Below are positions 8,432 to 13,739 of a stretch of DNA of 13,773 bases, piece by piece (position 1 is the first letter of the stretch; each line of letters begins with the position of its first letter). The notes under the pieces are model-generated. The model worked only from the letters and a program-made list of their open reading frames with translations, was not told where the DNA came from and searched no databases. Source of the stretch: CAZAAW01 sp964483325 (lineage in GTDB: Bacteria; Pseudomonadota; Alphaproteobacteria; Rhizobiales; Kaistiaceae); assembly GCA_964483325.1 (NCBI GenBank), contig CAZAAW010000042.1, positions 1 to 13,773 on the forward strand, read 5' to 3'. The translations under genes and the position numbers were made by a program.

Positions 8432-8838
8432 TCCGGGCGACGGCCGCCTCCGGCAGACGGGCTGATCTGACGCGGCGGCGACGCTGGCCTTGATCGCCGC
8501 GGCGAGTCATCTTCCTGACGGATGCGGTTCCACCCTATGGGCTGAGGGATGAACCGAGTGAAGTCGATGGACTTCCGTCCGCTGGACGGAGTCGTGGTGA
8601 TCGTCGGTGACGACGGGACTGAAATGGTGTTGCCGCTGGCCGGCCTCGGCCCGATCGGCGGCCTGATCCGGGGCGAGCAGCGCCTCGGCCTGCTGCCCGG
8701 TGACGACGATGCCGACCAAGTCGCCGAGTAGATCGGGGCCACCGGGCCGGGGCCGCGCGTTTCCGGAACCTGCCGCCCCCGGCGGGCCTTGAGAAGCTAT
8801 GGCCGGCCGGCCATGTTTCCGAGCAGAGGGGTCTTCCC
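8432..8838. other. Intergenic stretch with one doubtful small open frame
   Basis: No convincing gene lies between the caspase-like gene and the PepSY gene. A 60-codon plus-strand frame (8549-8731) has the high GC third-position bias of real genes here and contains a DGVVVIVGDDG stretch. It has no properly spaced ribosome binding site: GAGGG abuts the ATG. A minus-strand frame over the same bases shares the same third positions, so codon bias cannot say which strand, if either, codes. It may be a remnant of a decayed gene. I recognise no family. Confidence 0.35.
8799..8814. promoter_or_regulatory. 16-bp perfect palindrome upstream of the PepSY gene
   Basis: ATGGCCGGCCGGCCAT is a perfect 16-bp palindrome ending 24 bases before the PepSY start codon. 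A TTGAGA at 8789-8794 and a weak CATGTT at 8812-8817 would place it inside a promoter spacer, the position of an operator. In a genome this GC-rich a GGCC palindrome can also arise by chance. Confidence 0.3.
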
Positions 8839-9078
8839 ATGCGACTCATGATTGGCGCTGCTGTCCTCGTCCTCTCCACCCTGGCCGCCCAAGCGGCGCC
8901 GCCAACGGGACAGGCGCTCTCTGAAATCATCGCCAGGATAGAACAGACCGCCGATTTCGATTACGTCGACGAGGTCGACTGGTCGGACCGCGGCTACTAC
9001 GAGATCGAGTATTTCACCAAGAGCGGCGCCAAGGTCGAGGTGAAGATCGATCCCACAACGGGAGAGATGACCCGCTAG
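8839..9078 (+). CDS. Small exported PepSY domain protein
   Basis: This 79-residue protein has a signal peptide (MRLMIGAAVLVLSTLAAQA, cleavage after residue 19). The mature part of about 60 residues has the PepSY pattern: a helix (QALSEIIARIEQ), then alternating strands YYEIEYFTKSGAKVEVKI, and a final DPTTGEMTR, the usual DPxTGE ending. PepSY proteins are periplasmic; some are thought to inhibit or modulate proteases or bind cell-envelope partners, but this one's role is not known. AGAGGGG at 8824-8830 supports the ATG. The next gene starts 8 bases after the stop, so the two are probably cotranscribed. Confidence 0.8.
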   Translation: MRLMIGAAVLVLSTLAAQAAPPTGQALSEIIARIEQTADFDYVDEVDWSDRGYYEIEYFTKSGAKVEVKIDPTTGEMTR

Positions 9079-9085
9079 ACTTTCC

Positions 9086-9307
9086 GTGTCCTGGATCAGG
9101 TGGGCCATTGCCTGCATCTCCATGCTGGCGTTTCTGCTGGGTGGCCTGTGGCTCTTGCAGGGCACCGGCGTGGTGACGATCGACCCGATCGCCTGCATCG
9201 GCGCATGCGAGGCCCTGGAAGGGCCGTCCGCTCCGTGGGCACTTGCAGGCGCAGCGCTGATGATCGCCGCGCTCGCCGCCCTGTGGGCCGCGACCAGACG
9301 GCGTTAG
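9086..9307 (+). CDS. Small two-helix membrane protein
   Basis: This is a 73-residue predicted membrane protein starting at GTG. Two hydrophobic segments (about residues 6-26 and 50-68) flank a short loop containing two cysteines (DPIACIGACEALEG), and the C-terminus is TRRR. The first helix ends in LWLLQGTGVV, a feature I associate with a family of short uncharacterised bacterial membrane proteins. With an arginine-rich C-terminus inside, the two-cysteine loop would face the periplasm and could form a disulfide, which is inference. There is no strong ribosome binding site, which fits translational coupling to the PepSY gene 8 bases upstream. Confidence 0.65.
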   Translation: MSWIRWAIACISMLAFLLGGLWLLQGTGVVTIDPIACIGACEALEGPSAPWALAGAALMIAALAALWAATRRR

Positions 9308-9357
9308 GGTGCGGGCCGCCCGGCAGCGATGCACCTGATCTTGTCGAGGCGCCTCTT

Positions 9358-9374
9358 GCCTCGCGGAGCGAGGC
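9358..9374 (+). terminator. Hairpin downstream of the small membrane protein gene
   Basis: GCCTCGC (9358-9364), loop GGA, GCGAGGC (9368-9374) form a perfect 7-bp stem about 50 bases after the stop codon. No T-run follows, so termination is uncertain. It may be one more unit of the palindrome-rich tract that continues to 9576. Confidence 0.3.
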
Positions 9375-9457
9375 TTAGGCGGACGGGTGAGAGGTTCGGC
9401 CGCCGGGACTCCTGCCCCGGCGCCGCAGCCGCGCGTCGCAGGCGGTAACCCTCACCC

Positions 9458-9576
9458 GGAACGCTGACGCGTTCCGACCCCCGGATCAAGTCCGGGGGCA
9501 GGCTCTCTCCGTGGGGAGAGGTAAGTCACTGCGGCGCGCGCCGAGGCGCGTGACGGGTGGGGACCCACGCCGGGCA
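9458..9576. repeat. Mosaic of consecutive hairpins ending in a partial dispersed repeat
   Basis: Three perfect hairpins follow one another: GGAACGC-TGAC-GCGTTCC (9458-9475), CCCCCGGA-TCAAG-TCCGGGGG (9478-9498) and CTCTCC-GTGG-GGAGAG (9505-9520). They are followed at 9533-9576 by a partial copy of the dispersed repeat seen at 2880-2924, identical apart from one missing base. The whole stretch 9308-9614 holds no gene that I can see. Confidence 0.7.
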
Positions 9577-9614
9577 CCGGGCGCCGGCGCCACCGGCTGC
9601 CGCGCCCTCGTTGC

Positions 9615-9644
9615 TTGACTGCCCGAGCCGCCGCCACTTATATC
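9615..9644 (+). promoter_or_regulatory. Promoter of tRNA-Val
   Basis: TTGACT (9615-9620) is followed after 17-18 bases by TTATAT/TATATC (9638-9644). The predicted start at about 9651 leaves a leader of roughly 20 nt before the mature tRNA, normal for a tRNA gene. The region just after the -10 box is GC-rich, as in stringently controlled stable-RNA promoters. Confidence 0.7.
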
Positions 9645-9669
9645 GCCGCACCTGACCGGCAGGGCCGGC

Positions 9670-9744
9670 GGGCGCGTAGCTCAGCGGGAGAGCACTCCCT
9701 TCACACGGGAGGGGTCACAGGTTCAATCCCTGTCGCGCCCACCA
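9670..9744 (+). tRNA. tRNA-Val (anticodon CAC)
   Basis: The 75-nt cloverleaf is complete. The acceptor stem is GGGCGCG with CGCGCCC (9734-9740), the D arm contains GCTC...GAGC, and the anticodon stem CTCCC/GGGAG carries the loop TTCACAC, giving anticodon CAC for valine codon GUG. The T arm is ACAGG-TTCAATC-CCTGT, and the 3' ACCA is encoded in the DNA. Two small toxin-antitoxin-type modules follow at once. tRNA genes are common integration sites, but I find no second copy of the tRNA 3' end in the window. Confidence 0.95.
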
Positions 9745-9793
9745 TTTTCATCTCTTGGAGGCCCATCGGCAGGCGGACGGTCTCTCGTCGGCA

Positions 9794-9829
9794 ACACAAC
9801 ATTTGTGTAGGTATACACAACAGATGTGT
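9794..9829 (+). promoter_or_regulatory. Paired palindromic operators upstream of hicA
   Basis: Two related 15-bp palindromes, ACACAACATTTGTGT (9794-9808) and ACACAACAGATGTGT (9815-9829), lie in direct order with centres 21 bp apart, two helical turns. The first has perfect 6-bp half sites and the second 5 of 6. A TATACA at 9812-9817 between them could be the -10 box, though no good -35 is visible. The stretch is AT-rich against a GC-rich background. HicB antitoxins with DNA-binding domains repress their own promoters, so these are the natural binding sites; that link is inference. Confidence 0.65.
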
Positions 9830-9843
9830 TATGTTGCTCCTTT

Positions 9844-10029
9844 ATGAACACGACCCAGGCTCGCCGTTTCCTTGCCCGTCAGGGGTGTACCTTCACCCCT
9901 GCCAAGGGCGGCCACCTTCTGGTCCGCCTCGGCGACAGGACAACGGTCCTGCCGCAGCATGGCGCCGGCAAGGAGCTGGGCAAAGGTCTCTGGGCGAAAA
10001 TACTCAAGGACCTCGGGCTGAAGGAGTGA
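9844..10029 (+). CDS. hicA: HicA-family mRNA interferase toxin
   Basis: This 61-residue toxin has the double-stranded-RNA-binding-like HicA fold and would block translation by cleaving RNA. The family pattern is clear: an N-terminal helix (QARRFLARQG), the glycine/histidine motif KGGH with the catalytic His24, a strand pair, PQHG, and the closing AKILKDLGLK, close to the ending of E. coli HicA. The ATG at 9844 gives the normal family start; an in-frame GTG at 9826 would add six residues and overlaps the second operator. No good ribosome binding site precedes either. hicB follows after 5 bases, the usual toxin-first order. Confidence 0.88.
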   Translation: MNTTQARRFLARQGCTFTPAKGGHLLVRLGDRTTVLPQHGAGKELGKGLWAKILKDLGLKE

Positions 10030-10034
10030 ACCCG

Positions 10035-10463
10035 ATGCGTTTCCCTGCAGTCCTCGAATATGAGGACAACGGCACCGTCACCGCCTATGCGCCGGACATT
10101 CCCGGCGCCCATACTTTCGGCGAGGACGAGGCGGAGGCGCTGGCGCGGCTCCCGGACGCCATCGAGAGCATGGTCTCGGCGCTGATCCAGGACCGCAAGC
10201 CGATCCCGGCGCCGTCGCCGGCCCAGGGGCGGCCGACCGTTGCCATTCCGGCGCTCGCCGCCGCCAAGATCGCGCTTTACACTGCCATGCGGGACCAGGG
10301 CATCGGCAAGGCCGAGCTTGCCCGGCGCGTCGGCTGGCAGCTGCCGCAGGTCGACCGCGCCCTCAACCTGCTGCACGCCTCCCGTCTCGAACAGATCGAG
10401 GCGGCCCTGCGCGCCGTCGGCATGGAGCTGGTGGTCGAGGCGCGGCCGTCGCAGGCCGCCTGA
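10035..10463 (+). CDS. hicB: HicB-family antitoxin with DNA-binding domain
   Basis: This 142-residue antitoxin should neutralise HicA and repress the operon. The N-terminal half is the partially degraded RNase-H-like HicB fold: MRFPAVLEYEDNGTVTAYAPDIPGAHTFGE, followed by the helix with EALARLPDAIESM and IPAPSP. Residues about 75-120 form an XRE-like helix-turn-helix (KIALYTAMRDQGIGKAELARRVGWQLPQVDRALN), the same architecture as E. coli HicB. AAGGAG at 10021-10026, inside the end of hicA, supports the ATG with an 8-base spacer. The paired palindromes upstream of hicA are its probable operators. Confidence 0.9.
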   Translation: MRFPAVLEYEDNGTVTAYAPDIPGAHTFGEDEAEALARLPDAIESMVSALIQDRKPIPAPSPAQGRPTVAIPALAAAKIALYTAMRDQGIGKAELARRVGWQLPQVDRALNLLHASRLEQIEAALRAVGMELVVEARPSQAA

Positions 10464-10550
10464 CCGCGCCCTCGCAGCGGCCGTGTCATCCCCGTCGAAG
10501 CCTTGCATTGTCGGGCGGTGTGATTCACGTCGCGGGAACAAACGTTCTCG

Positions 10551-10584
10551 TTGAAAGTTGCGCCTGGGTATCAATATAATACCC
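10551..10584 (+). promoter_or_regulatory. Near-consensus promoter with overlapping palindromic operator
   Basis: TTGAAA (10551-10556), an 18-base spacer and a perfect TATAAT (10575-10580) form a strong sigma-70 promoter. The inverted repeat GGGTAT (10566-10571) / ATACCC (10579-10584) spans the -10 box, so a bound repressor would block RNA polymerase. The expected start site (about 10587-10590) coincides with the ATG at 10590, which implies a leaderless mRNA. The likely repressor is the XRE protein encoded at 10922-11362 (inference). Confidence 0.75.
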
Positions 10585-10589
10585 GTCGA

Positions 10590-10910
10590 ATGGCGAAGGT
10601 CGTCCCGTTCAAGGCACCCGTTCCAACCGCCCTGTCGGTCGCGGACGCTCTCAAGGTCATCCGCGAGATCGCTGCCGATTCTTCCCGGGTCATCTTGGGG
10701 AAGCACGCAAGCAAGCGCGGGCGGCAACGGGCGATCAACCGGCGACAGATCGACGTCTGCCTGCGGCGAGGCCTTATCGAAGAAGGCCCTTTCATGAACA
10801 TGCATGGTCACTGGCAGGTGACCATGTGCCGGCGTGCGGCAGGTGATGAAATTCACTGCGTGGTCGCGATCGACTGGGCAACCAGGCTCATCGTGATCAC
10901 CGTCTACTGA
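10590..10910 (+). CDS. DUF4258 protein, probable toxin partner
   Basis: This is a 106-residue protein. The C-terminal two thirds (about 36-106) fit DUF4258: a basic helix around LGKHASKRGRQRAINRRQI with the conserved His39, the segment RRGLIEEGPF, then strands HWQVTMCRR, IHCVVAIDW and the closing LIVITVY. DUF4258 proteins are thought to share the RelE/MqsR-like fold and are often paired with helix-turn-helix genes in toxin-antitoxin-like loci. No experimental role can be read from the sequence. The ATG at 10590 is preferred because the promoter places transcription start there; a TTG at 10551 lies in the -35 box and cannot be the start. The regulator gene follows after 11 bases. Confidence 0.75.
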   Translation: MAKVVPFKAPVPTALSVADALKVIREIAADSSRVILGKHASKRGRQRAINRRQIDVCLRRGLIEEGPFMNMHGHWQVTMCRRAAGDEIHCVVAIDWATRLIVITVY

Positions 10911-10921
10911 GGAGATCGACG

Positions 10922-11362
10922 ATGCACCACTATACGGAGAGCGGGCTCGACAACGTCTATCTCGTCAACGGCTACGAAGTGCACCAGACGCCGTATGGAG
11001 AAGGCGTGTCGATTCACAATATGGACGGCCTCCACCGGCTCATCGGCCGCTGGCTGGTCGAGCTGCCGAAGCCGCTGACCGGCGCCGAGCTCCGGTTCCT
11101 GCGCACTGAAATGGATCTGTCGCAGAAGCATCTCGGCGAGCTCATGGGCTCCAACGAGCAGGCCGTCAAGCGCTGGGAAAAGGGTCGCGCCAAGGCGATT
11201 CCGGGGCTGGCCGACCGCCTCGTGCGCGTCATCTATGCCACTTATGCCGATGGCGACGGCTCCGTTCGGCAGCTTGTCGAACGCCTGGCCGAACTCGACC
11301 AGGTCGACGTGGCGTCGGTGAACCTCCGGGCGGTGGACGACCACTGGCAAATGGCGGCCTAG
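10922..11362 (+). CDS. XRE-type regulator, probable antitoxin of the DUF4258 protein
   Basis: This 146-residue protein has an N-terminal part of about 45 residues (MHHYTESGLDNVYLVNGYEV, then TPYGEGVSIHNMDGLHRLIG) that recurs in regulators paired with DUF4258 genes. A helix-turn-helix follows at about 52-92 (LTGAELRFLRTEMDLSQKHL, then NEQAVKRWEKGR). This resembles the MqsA/HigA-type antitoxin domain, but the zinc-binding cysteines of MqsA are absent. GGAG at 10911-10914, directly after the toxin stop codon, serves as ribosome binding site, so the genes are cotranscribed. It probably binds the palindrome over the upstream -10 box. It converges with gph, only 18 bases separating the stops. Confidence 0.8.
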   Translation: MHHYTESGLDNVYLVNGYEVHQTPYGEGVSIHNMDGLHRLIGRWLVELPKPLTGAELRFLRTEMDLSQKHLGELMGSNEQAVKRWEKGRAKAIPGLADRLVRVIYATYADGDGSVRQLVERLAELDQVDVASVNLRAVDDHWQMAA

Positions 11363-11380
11363 ACGGCCCCCGCGTCCTCC

Positions 11381-12064
11381 CTACCGTGCCGCGGCTCCCA
11401 TCAGATCCTGCACGGCGTCGTAGAGGGCGTCGAAATGGCTGATGACGCGGTCGGGATCGAGGTCGCGGACCGGGACTGTCGTGTAGCCGAAATCGACCGC
11501 CACCACCGGGATGCCGGCGGCCTTGGCGGTGGCGATGTCGGTTGCCGAATCGCCGACCATGAGGGCGTGCGTCGGGTCGCCGCCGGCCTTGCGGATCGTC
11601 TCCTCGAGGTGGCGCGGATCGGGCTTCTTCAGCGGGAAGGTGTCGCCGCCGCAGATGGCGGCGAAGCGGTCGGCGATGCCGAGCTCGGTGAGCAGGCGCC
11701 GCGACAGGCCTTCCAGCTTGTTGGTGCAGACCGCCAGCCGCCAGCCTTCGCCAGCAAGTCGGTCGATCGCCGCCACGACGCCCGGAAAGGGCCGGCTGTC
11801 GTCGGCGATATGAGCCATGTAATAGGCGAGGAAATCCTCGAACAGGGCGTCATATTCGGCGGCGCTGCGCGCGGCGCCATTGGCGGCGAAGCCGCGCTCC
11901 ATCAGCGCCCGGGCGCCGGCGCCGATCATGCCTTTCGCCTCCTCCAGGCCGACCGCGCGCAGGCCCTCGCGGGTCAGCAGGTAGTTCAGCGTCGCCATCA
12001 GGTCGGGCGCCGTGTCGACAAGCGTTCCATCGAGATCGAACGCCAGTGTGGGCGAAGGAGGCAT
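11381..12064 (-). CDS. gph: Phosphoglycolate phosphatase (HAD family)
   Basis: This 227-residue cytoplasmic enzyme should hydrolyse 2-phosphoglycolate, formed by DNA repair or oxygenation reactions, to glycolate. All four HAD motifs are present: nucleophile and acid in DLDGTLVDT (D10, D12), T114 in AVCTNK, the lysine in LKKPDP (K146/K147) and the metal-binding GDSATD (D172, D176). A helical cap lies between residues 17 and 90, the usual C1-cap layout. No clear ribosome binding site precedes the ATG. It is divergent from rpiA, with a 167-base gap in which I see no firm promoter. Other HAD phosphatases of similar length are possible, but the neighbourhood favours Gph. Confidence 0.88.
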   Translation of the reverse strand: MPPSPTLAFDLDGTLVDTAPDLMATLNYLLTREGLRAVGLEEAKGMIGAGARALMERGFAANGAARSAAEYDALFEDFLAYYMAHIADDSRPFPGVVAAIDRLAGEGWRLAVCTNKLEGLSRRLLTELGIADRFAAICGGDTFPLKKPDPRHLEETIRKAGGDPTHALMVGDSATDIATAKAAGIPVVAVDFGYTTVPVRDLDPDRVISHFDALYDAVQDLMGAAAR

Positions 12065-12231
12065 GGGCAGGGGTTTCCGTGGGAGGTTGCGGTTTTGCGG
12101 CCGGACCTTAGCCCTCCGCGTCCGGTCACGAAAGCGCCGGCCGCGCGTCGATCTGCAGCAGGGCCCTGTGGCAGAGGTCAGGCGGCCATGCTAACTAACC
12201 GCACTTTCCGGCCAGCAGAGGCAGCCCCTAC

Positions 12232-12978
12232 GTGCCAGACGACAGCGCGCCAGAACACAGCGCGGACGACCTGAAGCGCCTTGCCGCCGTGGCGGCAGTG
12301 GAGGCGGTGACGCCCGGCATGCGGCTCGGCATCGGCACCGGCTCGACCGCCGATCATTTCGTGCTGGCGCTGGCCGACAAGGTGCGGCACGGGCTCAGCA
12401 TCGTCGGCGTGCCGACCTCCGAGCGCACAAGGCGCCTCGCCGCCGAGCACGGCATTCCGCTGGCGACGCTCGACGAGGAGCCGGAGCTCGACCTCACGGT
12501 CGACGGCGCCGACGAGCTCGACGGAAGGCTGCGGCTGATCAAGGGCGGCGGCGGGGCGCTGCTGCGCGAGAAGATCGTCGCCGCCGCCTCGCGCCGCATG
12601 ATCGTCATCGCCGACGCCTCCAAGCTGGTGGAGACGCTCGGCGCCTTTCCCCTGCCCATCGAGGTGGTGCCGTTCGGCCTTGGCGCCACCAGCCGCGCCG
12701 TCGCGGCACTGGCCGGGCGCCTCGGCCTTGCCGGCGCCATCGCGCTGCGCCAGGCTGGCGGCGAGCCCTTCCTGACCGACGGCGGACATTTCATTCTGGA
12801 CGCCTCTTTTGGCCGCATTCCCGATCCAGAAGCGCTGGCGGAGGGGCTTTCGACAATCCCCGGGGTGGTCGAGCATGGCCTGTTCATCGGACTTGCATCG
12901 GAAGCCATTCTTGCCCGACCCGACGGTATCGTGAGAATGAAGCCGGGCGCACCCTCCCCTTCATGGAGACAGTCATGA
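12232..12978 (+). CDS. rpiA: Ribose-5-phosphate isomerase A
   Basis: This 248-residue enzyme interconverts ribose 5-phosphate and ribulose 5-phosphate in the pentose phosphate pathway. Family motifs are complete: GIGTGSTA (33-40), DGADE (91-95), KGGGGALLREK (104-114, with the catalytic glutamate E113) and IADASK (126-131, with K131). The start is GTG, with AGAGG about 11 bases upstream. The length is slightly above the typical ~220-235 residues because of a short N-terminal extension and a C-terminal tail (GAPSPSWRQS). Its TGA overlaps the ATG of the next gene, so the DUF2059 protein is translationally coupled to it. Confidence 0.95.
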   Translation: MPDDSAPEHSADDLKRLAAVAAVEAVTPGMRLGIGTGSTADHFVLALADKVRHGLSIVGVPTSERTRRLAAEHGIPLATLDEEPELDLTVDGADELDGRLRLIKGGGGALLREKIVAAASRRMIVIADASKLVETLGAFPLPIEVVPFGLGATSRAVAALAGRLGLAGAIALRQAGGEPFLTDGGHFILDASFGRIPDPEALAEGLSTIPGVVEHGLFIGLASEAILARPDGIVRMKPGAPSPSWRQS

Positions 12979-13484
12979 CCATCCGATCCCTTCTTGCCTC
13001 GGTTGCCGTGGCCGGCAGCCTTGCCATCGGTGCGCTGACCGCCCTGCCGGCCGCCGCGCAGGACATCACCGAGAGCCACCTCGCCGCCGCCCGCGCCGCC
13101 GTCACCAGCGCCCGCACCGCCGAGGGCTTCAACAACGTCCTGCCGATGCTGTCGCAGCAGGTGCAGACGACGCTGATCAGCCAGCGCCCCGACCTCCACA
13201 AGGAGATCACGGCGGCCGTCGAGGCGATGGCCCTCACCATGGCGACGCGGCGCGGCGACCTCGACAACGACGTGGCGCGCATCTGGGCCAAGGCCTTCAC
13301 CGAGGAAGAGCTGAACGCCATCACCGCCTTCTACAAGAGCCCGGCCGGCACCAAGCTGGCGACCGTCGGCGCCCAGGTGCTGCAGGATTCGCTGCAGGTC
13401 GTGCAGGGCTGGTCGGCGCGCGTCGGCGAGGAGCTGCTGGAGAAGTCGCGCGAGGAGCTGAAGCGCCAGGGCGTCGACTTTTAA
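12975..13484 (+). CDS. Exported DUF2059 protein
   Basis: This 169-residue protein has a signal peptide (MTIRSLLASVAVAGSLAIGA then LTALPAAA, cleavage near residue 28). DUF2059 follows, with its conserved segment FTEEELNAITAFYKSPAGTKL at 108-128. The mature protein is helical and probably periplasmic; its function is unknown. I chose ATG at 12975 because it overlaps the rpiA stop (ATGA) and has GGAGA at 12965-12969 at good spacing. The ATG at 12963 would put residues before the signal and remove that spacing. From memory, a DUF2059 gene after rpiA and before glutathione reductase (gor) is a recurrent order in Hyphomicrobiales; gor, if present, is beyond this window. Confidence 0.85.
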   Translation: MTIRSLLASVAVAGSLAIGALTALPAAAQDITESHLAAARAAVTSARTAEGFNNVLPMLSQQVQTTLISQRPDLHKEITAAVEAMALTMATRRGDLDNDVARIWAKAFTEEELNAITAFYKSPAGTKLATVGAQVLQDSLQVVQGWSARVGEELLEKSREELKRQGVDF

Positions 13485-13532
13485 CCGCGTCGATTTCTAG
13501 CCCAGTCGATTTCCAGCGCCGTCGATTTTACG
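13469..13532 (+). repeat. 16-bp tandem repeat, four copies, starting inside the DUF2059 gene
   Basis: Four consecutive 16-base units share the core GTCGAYTTY: GGGCGTCGACTTTTAA (13469-13484), CCGCGTCGATTTCTAG (13485-13500), CCCAGTCGATTTCCAG (13501-13516) and CGCCGTCGATTTTACG (13517-13532). The first unit encodes the last residues and the stop codon of the DUF2059 protein, so the array probably grew from the gene's own 3' end. Confidence 0.75.
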
Positions 13533-13533
13533 T

Positions 13534-13559
13534 CATGCCCAGGTCTTCGCCCGGGCATG
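13534..13559. repeat. Palindrome with CCCGGGCATG motif
   Basis: CATGCCC (13534-13540) and GGGCATG (13553-13559) form a 7-bp stem with a 12-base loop. The GCCCGGGCATG half also occurs at the left edge of the window (about 104-114). It could serve as a 3' end for the rpiA operon, but no T-run follows. Confidence 0.45.
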
Positions 13560-13579
13560 GCGCCGGTGTGGACTGCGGT

Positions 13580-13720
13580 GCGCCGTGCCCAGCGTGGGTC
13601 CCCACCCGTCACGCGCCTTCGGCGCGCGCCACCCTCCCCGCCAGAGGCGAGGAGGGATTGGTGCGTGCCTCCCGATGAGGGATGCTGTCCCAGCAGAAAG
13701 AGGCGCCCATCCCTCACCGG
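13580..13720 (-). repeat. Dispersed ~130-bp intergenic repeat, copy 2 (inverted)
   Basis: In reverse complement, 13695-13720 is identical to 2795-2820, and 13580-13639 matches 2871-2930 except for three bases. The central 55 bases have diverged. Two copies in opposite orientation now bracket about 10.6 kb. The small minus-strand frame across this copy encodes the same arginine-rich peptide as the other copies and is not a gene. Confidence 0.8.
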
Positions 13721-13739
13721 TGTACGGACCGGAGACAAG

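Noticed and set aside
9458..9576. CRISPR array
   Set aside because: The hairpins differ from each other in sequence and length; there is no constant direct repeat with regular spacers, and no cas gene.
9670..11362. Integrated element with att sites at tRNA-Val
   Set aside because: No integrase gene and no second copy of the tRNA 3' end are present in the window, so a defined integrated element cannot be claimed.
10922..11362. MqsA antitoxin proper
   Set aside because: The N-terminal zinc-binding cysteines of MqsA are absent, so only the XRE-type part can be supported.
12963..12974. Upstream ATG for the DUF2059 gene
   Set aside because: It would add four residues (METV) before the signal peptide and lose the ribosome binding site, which lies over this ATG. 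The ATGA overlap at 12975 is better supported.
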